A stretch of 64,000 bases of DNA from Oleispira sp963851095. Lineage in GTDB: Bacteria; Pseudomonadota; Gammaproteobacteria; Pseudomonadales; Oceanobacteraceae. The notes below the pieces were generated by a model. That model saw only the letters and a program-made list of their open reading frames with translations, was not told the origin of the DNA and ran no database searches. Both the position numbers and the translations under genes were made by a program. Below are positions 8,940 through 18,680 of this stretch, one piece after another (position 1 is the stretch's first letter; each line of letters opens with the position of its first letter). The stretch lies in contig CAWKOX010000003.1 of assembly GCA_963851095.1 (NCBI GenBank), positions 21,467 through 85,466 on the forward strand, read 5' to 3'.

Positions 8940-10739
8940 TTAGAACCAATCTGCTTGCATGGCCATACAGGTTTCATCAAAGCCTTGTAGCAGGTCCGCT
9001 TGGTGCTGAACCTTTGGCAATTCCCAGCGCACAAAATACTGCGCGGCTTGTAACTTACCCGCTAAAAACTGTTTGTCTTCGTCATCACTGGAGTCCGTAA
9101 AGCGCTCAACCGCTTTATCCGCCATTTCAATCCATAACCAAGCAACCACCATCTTACCCATCATATCAAGGTAAACCGCTGAGTTTGCCAAGCCTTTTTC
9201 TACCTCACCTTTTTGCAGTGAGCCACCTAAGGTCATGGTGGTTTTAATGAACAGGTCAAGATAACCTTGGTACTCAGACACCAGTACCTGCAGCTCAGTT
9301 TTTTCTTTAGCTGACTTCAGTGTACGCTGTATTTTTTGCAACAGTAGCTGCTGGCCTTTGCCGTTATGCAGCCACAATTTACGCCCTAATAAATCCAACG
9401 ATTGAATACCATGAGTACCTTCATGGATTGGATTTAATCGGTTATCACGATAGCACTGCTCAACTGGATAATCCTTGGTATAACCCGCACCTGCTAGTAC
9501 TTGAATGGCCAGATCATTGGCTTTAGGGCCGTAATACGACGGAAATGATTTGACCACTGGGGTTAATAAATCCAATAACAAACCGCTATCGCCATCACCA
9601 CCCACTTCTGATTCATCCACTAACCGCGCCGCCAATAAACACAGTGCCAATGAGCCTTCAACAAAACATTTTTGCGCCAATAACATACGCTTCACATCGG
9701 TATGCTCAATGATATTCAGCTGCTTACTATTCGGGTCTTTACTCGCAACAGAGCGCCCTTGCGGACGGTTTTTGGCATACTCTAACGATTCCAAATAACC
9801 ACGATAGCCAATCGTCGCCGCGCCCGTACCTACACCAATACGCGCTTCGTTCATCATTTTGAACATGTACTTCAAGCCATGATTCGCTTCACCAATCAAA
9901 AAGCCCTGACACTGATTATTATCACCAAACTGCAAGACTGTACTGGTCGTCCCGCGATAACCCATCTTGTGTAATAAGCCCACTAACTTCACATCATTAG
10001 CTTCACCTAATGAACCGTCATCATTGGTATGTATTTTAGGCACGATGAATAATGAAATACCCTTCGCCCCTTGGGGTGCACCTTCAATTCTTGCCAAGAC
10101 CAGATGAACAATGTTCTCGGTAATGTCTTGGTCGCCGCCCGAGATATACATCTTCTGGCCGCGAATGCGATAACTGCCGTCCTCATGCAGAGTTGCTTTG
10201 GTTGTTAGATCTCCTAAAGAAGAACCGGTATCAGGCTCCGTCATCGCCATGGTGCCCGAAAAACGCCCATCAAACATGGCTGGCAAATATTTCTTTTTAT
10301 GCTCGTCGGCGGCAAAGGCATTGATCAGGTTCGCCGCTGCACTGGTTAAAAATGGGTAGCCAGACGTCGATGGATTCGCCGACATAAAATAGCTGACACA
10401 AGCAGTATTAATAATGGCGGGTAATTGCATACCACCGTCGTCATAAGCATGGCGAGCAGCCAATAAACCCGACTCAGAATAGTGCTTCCACGCTTCTTTT
10501 ACTTCAGGAATCGTAGTAACCGATACCCCATCAAACTGCGGTTCATTCGCATCAGCTTTGGCGTTATGCGGTAAAAAGTACTCAGTCGCAATTTTCTTAG
10601 CGGTATTAATCACGCCATCAAAAGTTGTACGGTCATGATCTTGATAAAAAGGCAATTCGGTTAACTGCTCTGCTTGAAATACGTCGTACAGTAAAAACTC
10701 TAAATCTTTGGCATTGATCAAATTCGACACGGCCTTCAC
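8940..10739 (-). CDS. Acyl-CoA dehydrogenase, long form
   Basis: A 599-residue flavin-dependent acyl-CoA dehydrogenase of the long bacterial type (DmdC/FadE5-like) with an extra C-terminal domain. The flavin and substrate signatures are visible in MAMTEPDTGSSLGDLTT (about 165-181) and KMYISGGDQD. The second signature region is YRDNRLNPIHEGTHGIQSLDLLGRK near 430-455, whose HEGT provides the expected catalytic-region Glu. The tail after about residue 460 is helical and typical of this subgroup. It removes two hydrogens from an acyl-CoA and passes electrons to ETF. It is followed by the crotonase gene and divergent from a GlxA-type regulator 57 bases away that may control both. Confidence 0.92.
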   Translation of the reverse strand: MKAVSNLINAKDLEFLLYDVFQAEQLTELPFYQDHDRTTFDGVINTAKKIATEYFLPHNAKADANEPQFDGVSVTTIPEVKEAWKHYSESGLLAARHAYDDGGMQLPAIINTACVSYFMSANPSTSGYPFLTSAAANLINAFAADEHKKKYLPAMFDGRFSGTMAMTEPDTGSSLGDLTTKATLHEDGSYRIRGQKMYISGGDQDITENIVHLVLARIEGAPQGAKGISLFIVPKIHTNDDGSLGEANDVKLVGLLHKMGYRGTTSTVLQFGDNNQCQGFLIGEANHGLKYMFKMMNEARIGVGTGAATIGYRGYLESLEYAKNRPQGRSVASKDPNSKQLNIIEHTDVKRMLLAQKCFVEGSLALCLLAARLVDESEVGGDGDSGLLLDLLTPVVKSFPSYYGPKANDLAIQVLAGAGYTKDYPVEQCYRDNRLNPIHEGTHGIQSLDLLGRKLWLHNGKGQQLLLQKIQRTLKSAKEKTELQVLVSEYQGYLDLFIKTTMTLGGSLQKGEVEKGLANSAVYLDMMGKMVVAWLWIEMADKAVERFTDSSDDEDKQFLAGKLQAAQYFVRWELPKVQHQADLLQGFDETCMAMQADWF

Positions 10740-10822
10740 CTTCTATTTAAACTGAATAGGAAACTATTAATTTATTACTGGATTCAGTATCCACCTTGAT
10801 TACACCCGTGAGAATTGTCATT

Positions 10823-11872
10823 ATGGCCACAGATAAGGCTAAAAATGACATTATGATAAATATATACGTATTAGGATTTGATCAAGCGCTGGCATCAGCG
10901 ATTACCGGAGTGATTGATTTATTTGCCTTAGCTGGCGTTACTTGGAATCGCATTCAGCAGCAAGACACGGTTATGGCCTTTAATGTTCAGCTCGCCAGCC
11001 AGCAAGGGAATAACATTCGTTGCATTAATAACTTACAGCTAGGCGCGCATTGCAGTTTTGAAAGTCTCACTAAACAGCTTAAAAATGAACAGCCAGCTGA
11101 TAACTCACCTATTAACAACATATTAATTGTTCCGACCATTGGCGGCCCTATTCAGCAAACACTCGACAACAACCCAGAACTCATCCATTTACTCAATAAA
11201 GCCGACCAGGCAGGTTGGACAATTGCTGGTAACTGTACTGGCAACTTTTTACTTGCTGAAGCAGGCATTTTAGATGGAAAATCAGCGACAACTCATTGGG
11301 GTTTCGCCACAGAGTTTCAGCAGCGCTATCCTCAAGTCACCTTACAAGCGGATCAATTAATTACCCGTGATGGCAATATTTTTTGTGCGGGCGGTGGCAT
11401 TGCTTGGTTTGATTTAGGTTTGCACATTATTGAACGTAATGTCGATTTTGAAACCGCAATGCAAACAGCAAAAGCCTTTGTGATTGATTATCGCCGCGAT
11501 AGCCAGCTTTCCTATTCATTAATGCGCATTGCCAAACCTCACCAAGATGAAATGGTCAGAAGCATTCAAGCAAAGATAGAACAAGATTGCACAACAGCAT
11601 TGAGTATTGAGGCGTTAGCCATCGAACATAACGTTTCTCAACGCACCCTAATTAGGCGTTTCAACAGTGCGCTGGGCATGCCACCCAATACCTATCTACA
11701 ATCGGTGCGCATTGAGCACGCGAGAAAAATGCTAGAAGAAAGCGATTTTAATATCGATACGATTATGAATAACATTGGCTATGAAGACTCAAGCTCATTC
11801 CGGCGTTTATTCAAGAAGAAAACAGGGTTAACACCGACTGAATATCGCAATCGATTCAGTCGGCGCTTATGA
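10823..11872 (+). CDS. GlxA-type transcriptional regulator (DJ-1/PfpI plus AraC HTH)
   Basis: The N-terminal about 190 residues form a DJ-1/PfpI-like domain, with the nucleophile-elbow region NCTGNFLLAEAG and the downstream TTHW and CAGGGIAWFDLG elements. The C-terminal 100 residues are an AraC-type double helix-turn-helix ending in IGYEDSSSFRRLFKKKTGLTPTEYRNRF (written in parts, since it is the standard AraC signature). The open frame runs back to a TTG at 10796. ATG 10823 or ATG 10853 is a more likely start, as the family usually begins just before the first beta strand (INIYVLGFDQ). It is divergent from the acyl-CoA dehydrogenase gene, which it may regulate. Confidence 0.85.
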   Translation: MATDKAKNDIMINIYVLGFDQALASAITGVIDLFALAGVTWNRIQQQDTVMAFNVQLASQQGNNIRCINNLQLGAHCSFESLTKQLKNEQPADNSPINNILIVPTIGGPIQQTLDNNPELIHLLNKADQAGWTIAGNCTGNFLLAEAGILDGKSATTHWGFATEFQQRYPQVTLQADQLITRDGNIFCAGGGIAWFDLGLHIIERNVDFETAMQTAKAFVIDYRRDSQLSYSLMRIAKPHQDEMVRSIQAKIEQDCTTALSIEALAIEHNVSQRTLIRRFNSALGMPPNTYLQSVRIEHARKMLEESDFNIDTIMNNIGYEDSSSFRRLFKKKTGLTPTEYRNRFSRRL

Positions 11873-11876
11873 ACTA

Positions 11877-13628
11877 TTAGTTACCCCAAGACCATTTCTG
11901 GTTGCTACCATTGTGCTTTGACCAAAAAGCAACTTGTGAACCATCATCAATACCATAAGCATCAACAGCAATTGCATTGTTTGAACGTGGCATTAACTGA
12001 TCCCCTTCAAAATCCCACTGCTGATTGGTATTATTTTCATCACATTGCCACATATGAATACCACCGCCGGAATAAGCTTGGCCCATATTATCAAGGCAAT
12101 ATTCAGGGTTAGCTTGATTGTGCAACAAACCTGTTGATTGATCTAAGGCCCATTTCTGCCATGCGACATTCCCACAACTCCATAGCAGCGCTTGCTTACC
12201 ATTTGAAGGACTAACGCCTTCGAAATCTAAGCACTTGTTCGAACGACCATCTCGTAATTCTTTATAAACTAAAGAAACGTTAGCCTCTCCAGCGGGCGTA
12301 TCAAAAGTTAGGTTACCGACCATCGCAAAGTGATCCGACAAATCGTATTTAGTGAATACATCGGCATGAATACTACGAGGAGTAATCACTTTAGATTCAG
12401 AGCTAACAGGCTGAAGATGCGCAGTAGAATACAAAACATAATCCAAATCCTCAGGAGCACCGTCAGTCCAAGCATTAACATTACCGTTATATGAATGGGC
12501 ATAACCACCATTACGAGGAACTTCTGCCGCATTCAATACGTTCAGCATCGTATTGTATTCTTGCTGAAAGTTAATTTTATCGACATTTAAATCACCCGCA
12601 ATAATTACTGGCTCACTTGTACTGATTGAACGACTATCGATAAAATCACGCATTTGCTGAAATTGACTTAAACGAGTCGCTTGATTTTTTTCAGCCGTCC
12701 ACGCTTGAGTATGAGTGCCAAATACGTGATAAGGGTTACCGCCTTTATTAATTTTCGCGTATATAACACCTTTAGCTGACATACAATCTTCTGCATCACA
12801 ATCATCAAAAGCCATTTGTGATTCCGTATCAATTGGATAACGGCTAACAATTAACACACCACCATCTTCAATTGAGCCAGAACGATCTACAACCGATGTC
12901 TGATAAGGGTATTCTGTTTTAAGAGCATTCAAGAATGTTGAACGACGGCTATTATCAAATAGCTCTGAAAATACAATCGCATCGTAGCCATTTAATTTAT
13001 CCTTTAACAAATTTAAACGTTCACTCACGCTCTTAGAAACCAAGCCTGGTAATAGCGCCCATACGTTATAAGCCAACACATTAAAGTTATTATTCAAACC
13101 ACGGGTCACGGTTTCTGCTTGCGGGTGAATCACATAATAATAATCGTCACCGTTAGCGCGAGCACTTTCTGCTTTGAAAGCAATCGTACTATTGGCACCG
13201 ACAAAATCTTGAGTCACTGAATGAATGTTACGATCGTCATACCAAGGAGACTGCTGAGTGCCGTGCCAGATTTCACTGAAGTTCCATGTTCCAGTTAGTT
13301 TCTGTTGCAACATGGCCGTACTGCCATCTTCGGCCGTAACGGTGGTATCAAAGTAATAGTCTTTGCCCCACTTAATACCGGTATCTCGATTGGTTTCTAA
13401 ATAGCGAACCGTGCCTAAGGGCGGAACTGACGTCGCATGCTGCTGCCAATGAGTACCTTTTACCAAGGCCGAGCCGCGTTGGTTAATAGTTAAATCTAAG
13501 GTTTGCTGAGTATTATTGGTCAGGTAGACATAACTTTCAGCCCAGACCGATACACTGGACAAGGTGGCCGCTGCCGTCAGTAAAACCGACGCTGCAGAAA
13601 AAGCTAATTTGGAGGAGTATTTACGCAT
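11877..13628 (-). CDS. Secreted sphingomyelinase-like phosphodiesterase with ricin-type lectin tail
   Basis: A 583-residue protein with a signal peptide ending near residue 30 (SVSVWA-ES). Residues about 40-150 form an extra N-terminal domain. Residues about 165-440 form an endonuclease/exonuclease/phosphatase fold of the bacterial neutral sphingomyelinase kind. Metal and catalytic residues are seen in FSELFDN (Glu), GTHTQAW (His), IAGDLNVD (Asp, Asn) and KYDLSDHFAM (Asp-His). Residues about 450-583 form a ricin B-type lectin domain with repeated CLDxxG / QxW motifs, close in sequence to the tail of the next upstream gene. It is likely an exported hemolysin-like lipase that attaches to glycans. 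Confidence 0.88.
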   Translation of the reverse strand: MRKYSSKLAFSAASVLLTAAATLSSVSVWAESYVYLTNNTQQTLDLTINQRGSALVKGTHWQQHATSVPPLGTVRYLETNRDTGIKWGKDYYFDTTVTAEDGSTAMLQQKLTGTWNFSEIWHGTQQSPWYDDRNIHSVTQDFVGANSTIAFKAESARANGDDYYYVIHPQAETVTRGLNNNFNVLAYNVWALLPGLVSKSVSERLNLLKDKLNGYDAIVFSELFDNSRRSTFLNALKTEYPYQTSVVDRSGSIEDGGVLIVSRYPIDTESQMAFDDCDAEDCMSAKGVIYAKINKGGNPYHVFGTHTQAWTAEKNQATRLSQFQQMRDFIDSRSISTSEPVIIAGDLNVDKINFQQEYNTMLNVLNAAEVPRNGGYAHSYNGNVNAWTDGAPEDLDYVLYSTAHLQPVSSESKVITPRSIHADVFTKYDLSDHFAMVGNLTFDTPAGEANVSLVYKELRDGRSNKCLDFEGVSPSNGKQALLWSCGNVAWQKWALDQSTGLLHNQANPEYCLDNMGQAYSGGGIHMWQCDENNTNQQWDFEGDQLMPRSNNAIAVDAYGIDDGSQVAFWSKHNGSNQKWSWGN

Positions 13629-13801
13629 GCTTGCATCTCATTTTTAGGTGTTATATTTATTCTTTTTATTTAACGAAACTCAGATGCTTCCTGCGTGAGG
13701 TTTCACTATAAGAATTCAAATCTATAACAATTATCCTAAAAATACATTGCCATCTGATGACATTATAATGCCAAAAGATGACAAACATGTTCTGTTTACG
13801 G

Positions 13802-15262
13802 CTAGTTACCCCAATTCCACTTTTGATTAGAACCACCGTGGTTTGACCAAAGCCCTACTTTCGAACCATTATCTCGGCCATAAGCATCGACAGAGATATA
13901 GCCATTTGCTTTAGGGCGTATGTTATTGCCAACAAAATTCCACTGCTGGTTCACATTTGACGCATTACACTGCCACATATGAATACCACCACCCGCATAT
14001 GGCTGACCCATGTTATCTAAGCAATAAGCTGGATTAGCCTTGTTACGTAATAGTCCTGTACTTGCATCATATGACCACTTCTGCCAAGCAACCCCTGCAC
14101 AATCCCACAAGATCGCTTTCTTACCGTTAGAAGGTGTAACACCTTCAAAATCTAAACACTTACCCGTACGAGCATCACGAAGTTCACGATAGTCCGCCAC
14201 GCTGTTTAAACGAATAATATTTTCAATAAAACGTTTACCCGGAAAGTCTGTCATCACCATGCCCGCAACACCTGAGCCATAAGAAGCATTAGCGATGTAA
14301 TCAGCCGTCAAAGTATTCGTGCCTTCAAACGCAATGGTACAAATACCAATGAAGCAGCTTACTCGGGGGAAGTCAGGATAAGAGCTGTTCCAACCCGGAG
14401 TCGTAAGACCCGTTGCCAAACGCGGCGCTGAAGTACCTGGGCTAGAGTGACCACTGACAACAAAGTATGGGAACGAACCGTTAGCACCACTTAAGTAGTT
14501 CATGTAAATCGTATTACGGTTACCATTCTTTGATTTGTTCAAATGATTTTTAACCGCTGTCCATTTGTCATACAGGGCCCAGTTAGTCGACATTGCATAG
14601 TCGTCTTGCTTATCAATCGCACCATAAGAAAGTCCATACGGTTTACCATCAGGGGCATAGCCAGAGAATTCTTGTAAGATCACAAATTTTCCGCGAATTT
14701 CATCTAACGTAGGGTTTGAATTAGTCGGAATCCAGCGCTTAGAGCCCTTCGCCGCTAAATATTTATTCAAGGTTTGAGTATAACTTTCAGTATTATTCTC
14801 AGACGTATGTTCAGTACGCAAACGGAATAAAACAGTCTCGCTTGGATTAGCTGCTAAGAAGCCATCGATATCATTCAATACATTATTAAAATAAGTATCT
14901 TGGGCGATAATCCCGTGATGCATACGTAAGCCATTATTGATATGGCGGGTACGCATATCAAAAACACGAATACCAGACTCTAGTTGCTGCGCTAAGGTCA
15001 TGGTTTGATTTTGCCAAGCATCACCCGCACGAATAGACATAGTATCGTGCGTACCCGGAAGCGAAAGTTCACTGACTCGCTTATTACCATCAACACCCGC
15101 CATCCAGCTCGGGTTTGAAGCCACTGCACGATAATCATGGCTATAAGCACCATCGTTATGGGCATTGGAAATTGGAGAGAATGCTAATAATCCAGAGATT
15201 AGGCCTACCATAGCGCTAGAGCCAATCGCTGACGCAATTGTTTTGACGTGGGAATATTTCAT
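13802..15262 (-). CDS. Secreted PI-specific phospholipase C-like protein with ricin-type lectin tail
   Basis: A 486-residue protein with an N-terminal export signal (hydrophobic about residues 10-35, ending near SNAHN). The PI-PLC X domain spans about 50-350: the first catalytic His is in LPGTHDTMS and the second in RMHHGII, with the FDMRTRH metal/substrate strand between them. These residues are those of bacterial PI-PLC, which cleaves phosphatidylinositol or its glycan anchors. The last about 130 residues are a ricin B lectin nearly identical in motif order to the neighbouring sphingomyelinase-like gene. The two genes lie in tandem 173 bases apart. A truncated paralogue is found at 25252. 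It probably acts outside the cell on eukaryotic-type membranes. Confidence 0.88.
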   Translation of the reverse strand: MKYSHVKTIASAIGSSAMVGLISGLLAFSPISNAHNDGAYSHDYRAVASNPSWMAGVDGNKRVSELSLPGTHDTMSIRAGDAWQNQTMTLAQQLESGIRVFDMRTRHINNGLRMHHGIIAQDTYFNNVLNDIDGFLAANPSETVLFRLRTEHTSENNTESYTQTLNKYLAAKGSKRWIPTNSNPTLDEIRGKFVILQEFSGYAPDGKPYGLSYGAIDKQDDYAMSTNWALYDKWTAVKNHLNKSKNGNRNTIYMNYLSGANGSFPYFVVSGHSSPGTSAPRLATGLTTPGWNSSYPDFPRVSCFIGICTIAFEGTNTLTADYIANASYGSGVAGMVMTDFPGKRFIENIIRLNSVADYRELRDARTGKCLDFEGVTPSNGKKAILWDCAGVAWQKWSYDASTGLLRNKANPAYCLDNMGQPYAGGGIHMWQCNASNVNQQWNFVGNNIRPKANGYISVDAYGRDNGSKVGLWSNHGGSNQKWNWGN

Positions 15263-15432
15263 TTTTCACCTGACAACGGTTTTATTGTTATTATTTAGTA
15301 CAGAATTTGTACTTAAGTCAGATTAAAGCAGTATCGATTAGCCAGCACAATATCAATTCTAGGTATTTCACCTAAATCAGCTTATTTAAGCGAATAATAA
15401 GCAAACAGCGCTAAACCATTCAGATAAAGACA

Positions 15433-15455
15433 AGATATTGGTACTACCAATATCT
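15433..15455. promoter_or_regulatory. Perfect palindrome upstream of the PI-PLC gene
   Basis: AGATATTGGTA and TACCAATATCT form an 11-bp perfect inverted repeat around a single C. It lies about 170 bases upstream of the PI-PLC start in a 328-base region (15263-15590) that otherwise holds no gene I can see. Size and symmetry fit an operator for a dimeric regulator. Confidence 0.4.
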
Positions 15456-15590
15456 ATTTGAAACGTCTATTCACACTCAGCTTCAAGTACTTAGGTATCT
15501 GAAGGCTGAAAGAAGGGTAATTTGCCTTCATTAGAATCATAGCGATCGCTCGACTGATAAACAGTGGCATCAATCGCAATAACATCCTTA

Positions 15591-16064
15591 TCAATCACAT
15601 TGCCAAACAAGCGCTTTTGCTAATAAGGCCTTATCAAAAAAATCATCCGAGAAACCGGAATCTCGAATCGATATGTGCGGGTAATCCAGTAGGCTTTCAA
15701 CAGTTTCGCCCTTGTTCACGACTGGATGTTCTGGGCGATGCAATAAGACAAATTCATCATCGCTAATAACGTATTGTTTAAGTGCCCGTCGCCACTTCTG
15801 GCTGCATGGGCAAGGTCGCATCCATGGTTTGATCAACTTGCTCGAATAGCGGCGCCAATTTAGTCACTAATAAATCGGCTTTTGGCGTGGGCACTAGAGT
15901 ATCTTTTTCGCGTACGAATAAACGATCATCATATTCGTTGCGCAATTTATTCAATACACGGCTCATTGAAGGCTGAGTCACCCCATAATATGAGCCGCTT
16001 TTGTGACGCTACACTCACGATATAAAACGAACAAGTTTTTTAACGCATTCAGATCATGACTCAC
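15591..16064 (-). pseudogene. Decayed LysR-type regulator
   Basis: The N-terminal winged helix-turn-helix of a LysR regulator is recognisable. A GTG at 16064 opens a frame reading LNALKNLFVLYRECSVTKAA, which shifts by one base at the GGGG run near 15985 into GVTQPSMSRVLNKLR and the wing FVREKDTLVPTPKA. A second shift near 15800 leads into a part of the effector domain (VISDDEFVLLHRPEHP). The frame then stops at 15591 and the rest of the effector domain is missing. Two frameshifts and a missing C-terminus make it non-functional. It lies directly downstream of the molybdopterin oxidoreductase gene on the same strand. Confidence 0.75.
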
Positions 16065-16102
16065 GCCAGCGCCCTTTTTTATTATTTTTCTTATTTATAA
16101 GT

Positions 16103-18439
16103 TCAAGCATCACATTTTAAAAGCCGGCAAGGAACCGTCTTATGCGAAGGAATTCCCGTTAGCTCATCGCGCCAGCGGTAATCGGTTAAATCATTTGGGT
16201 TCACCCCAAAGGCTTTAAGCTGGCCTTGCTCATCAGGGTACAATAAACCCAAACCATTGGGGATAGAGACATTATCTTCGCGCATCGCCTTATCTAAAAT
16301 CACTTGCACCTTGGCTTTACCGGCAACCGTAATAATCTCGACCCAATCATCATTCACTAAGTCCAACTTCTCTGCGGCGGCTGGATTAATTTTCAGCAAA
16401 CAACGGCTGGTGCGGCCTTTACGCCAAGAGGGGTCACGCATAATAGTATTCGCCGTACCTGGGCTTCTTTCCCCAGCAGAGAGCCACATCGGAAATTCTT
16501 CCGTAGTATCGAACGATTCATTAACCACTCGCTTAAATACGTCCACCAACTTAGGCGGCATCAATCGAATTTTTTTGTCTTTATGACCCAGCGCTTCTTT
16601 GTAATGCCAATCCCAAGGCAGAGTCGCCATGATCGTTCCGTTTGGATTATCAAGAACTTGCCTAAACCAACGCGTACCCAAAACAAGAGGATTTTTAGCG
16701 CCTGATGCTTTACCCGCTTGTTCTAAACCAGGAAAACTCGCGAACTGACGAAATCGCGTAAATGCCACCAACTGACACGTCAGCCACAAGCTGGCCGTAT
16801 GTTTTGCGGGTAATGAATCGCCTACTGCATCGTATGCCCAATGCACCCAACGAACAAACGCTTGCAGCGGATTACCTTTAGCAGCAACCAAGGCACTTAT
16901 CAGAAGCGCAGGGCCAATGAGTTTATTTTCCCAGCCTCTTTTGCCCAAAGCCTTCAGCCACTTAGGCGCCTTAGCGGCACCACCACTGTGGTGCAATATT
17001 TGATTAAAAATCTCAGCCTCTACTTTTAAATCGCCATTGGGTTCAACAACCGGCGGTCGAAGATGCACGGTTAATTTGGGGAACTTACGGCCAAAAGTAC
17101 TCCACTCGTATTTTTCATAACCACCCGGTGTCGCCAATACATAATCGGCGGCCATGGCCGTTTCGGTATACGACGTATCCATCACCACCAACAAATCGAG
17201 CTTCTCGAACGCTTTTTTCATTTCTTCTGAATTGGCATAAGAGCGCAGGGGATTCGCACCACAAACGATTAACGCACGCACATTTCCTGCGTTTATTTCA
17301 TCCACCAATAAATTCGGCGAAAACATATCAAACGGACCCAACGCGGGAATGCCCATAATGCCCGAGGCCGGTGCCATAACAGATTCTGATTTCAGTATTT
17401 CACCATCTGCCATGAACCCGGGGCGTAAAGCATTGCCCCCTTCACGGCCATAGTTACCGGTAATCACCAATAAAACCCGCAATAACCAACTCACCACACT
17501 GGTATTTGGAATCCATTCAATGCCGGTATCCCAAAACAAGCTGCCTTTATCCGCTTGGGCATAAGCCTGAGTCATCTCAAATACCGTGCTTACATCCACA
17601 TCGGCTTTAGCGCACTGCTCGGCAATATTAATATTTTTAAAGTGACTGATTAATTCTTCATTACCGGTCACCCACTGGTCGATATACCCTTGGTCTTGCC
17701 AATTATTTTGCACCACCATGGCGATCATCGCGGTTAATAACCACACATCACTGCCGGGTCGATGCGCCACATGCACATCGGCTTTTTTAGCGGTTTCACA
17801 TACCCGCGGGTCAATCACATACAACTGCTTACCGGCTTTTTTAAACTGCCTTAAATTCTCGGCGGTTTTATAACCACGATTAGAATGCAAAGGATTACAG
17901 CCAATAATAATCAGCACATCGCTATTCCAAGGATCAGGATGCAACATAGAATGCGGCGGTGAATCGAACATCCAGCGTTCGATCATATGATGCTGAGTTT
18001 TCTCTTGCGCATACGCGCTGAAAAACCATGGGGAGTTAAACGACTTTAATAACGACAAACCATACAGCACATCCGAATGATTGGCTTGGCCCCCTAACCC
18101 CGCAATAGCAATCTTATCGCCGCCATGCTGATCTTTAATCGCTTTTAAGCGCTGGCCAATTTCAGGCAAAACATCGTCCCACTTGGCCTCTTGGTGCACT
18201 CCATTCGCATTTTTTTTCGCAGGGGCTTTTAATCGCTGTTTATGATTCACATATTGATCAATGCTAAACGCCTTATTGCAGATATGACCCTGAGTAATGG
18301 GGTTGTCTTTATCCGCTTCGACTTTGCTGATTGTGTTATCGGTGACCGATACGTTAAGGCCACAATTCATAGAGCACAAAACGCAGGCGGTCGGTTTTAA
18401 CGAAGTCGTCTCTATTGGATTATCTAAGTCGGTAGTCAT
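16103..18439 (-). CDS. Molybdopterin-dependent oxidoreductase with N-terminal 4Fe-4S site
   Basis: A member of the formate dehydrogenase H / nitrate reductase superfamily. Counted from an upstream Met at 18460, the iron-sulfur site is C26-x2-C29-x3-C33-x27-C61. I prefer the start at 18439 (MTTDLDNP) because an AGGG lies about 8 bases upstream. Molybdopterin domains follow, with IIGCNPLHSN, VVMDTSYTETAMAADYVLATPG and the C-terminal MopB-binding barrel (INPAAAEKLDLVNDDWVEI). There is no twin-arginine signal, so the enzyme is cytoplasmic. No small electron-transfer subunit is beside it. The substrate cannot be told from sequence. The gene is divergent from an AraC regulator. Confidence 0.85.
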   Translation of the reverse strand: MTTDLDNPIETTSLKPTACVLCSMNCGLNVSVTDNTISKVEADKDNPITQGHICNKAFSIDQYVNHKQRLKAPAKKNANGVHQEAKWDDVLPEIGQRLKAIKDQHGGDKIAIAGLGGQANHSDVLYGLSLLKSFNSPWFFSAYAQEKTQHHMIERWMFDSPPHSMLHPDPWNSDVLIIIGCNPLHSNRGYKTAENLRQFKKAGKQLYVIDPRVCETAKKADVHVAHRPGSDVWLLTAMIAMVVQNNWQDQGYIDQWVTGNEELISHFKNINIAEQCAKADVDVSTVFEMTQAYAQADKGSLFWDTGIEWIPNTSVVSWLLRVLLVITGNYGREGGNALRPGFMADGEILKSESVMAPASGIMGIPALGPFDMFSPNLLVDEINAGNVRALIVCGANPLRSYANSEEMKKAFEKLDLLVVMDTSYTETAMAADYVLATPGGYEKYEWSTFGRKFPKLTVHLRPPVVEPNGDLKVEAEIFNQILHHSGGAAKAPKWLKALGKRGWENKLIGPALLISALVAAKGNPLQAFVRWVHWAYDAVGDSLPAKHTASLWLTCQLVAFTRFRQFASFPGLEQAGKASGAKNPLVLGTRWFRQVLDNPNGTIMATLPWDWHYKEALGHKDKKIRLMPPKLVDVFKRVVNESFDTTEEFPMWLSAGERSPGTANTIMRDPSWRKGRTSRCLLKINPAAAEKLDLVNDDWVEIITVAGKAKVQVILDKAMREDNVSIPNGLGLLYPDEQGQLKAFGVNPNDLTDYRWRDELTGIPSHKTVPCRLLKCDA

Positions 18440-18680
18440 ATCAGTGCCCTGTCTCATCATTCGGTATCATCTCTCGGTATCATCAACTGGCTTCTTCATC
18501 TAGCTCATCAAGCTCGCTATCACGGCTTGCGCGGCCATTTGTTATGCGGCCAGTGTGCTCGATTTTCACCCTTTCACAAAGGCAGAACAGCCCAAGTTAA
18601 AATCCCCTACGGCCAACGACTGGGCTGAAAACACTGATACCATTGAGGGGATACTCACCTTACAACGTGCAAATTAGCCC

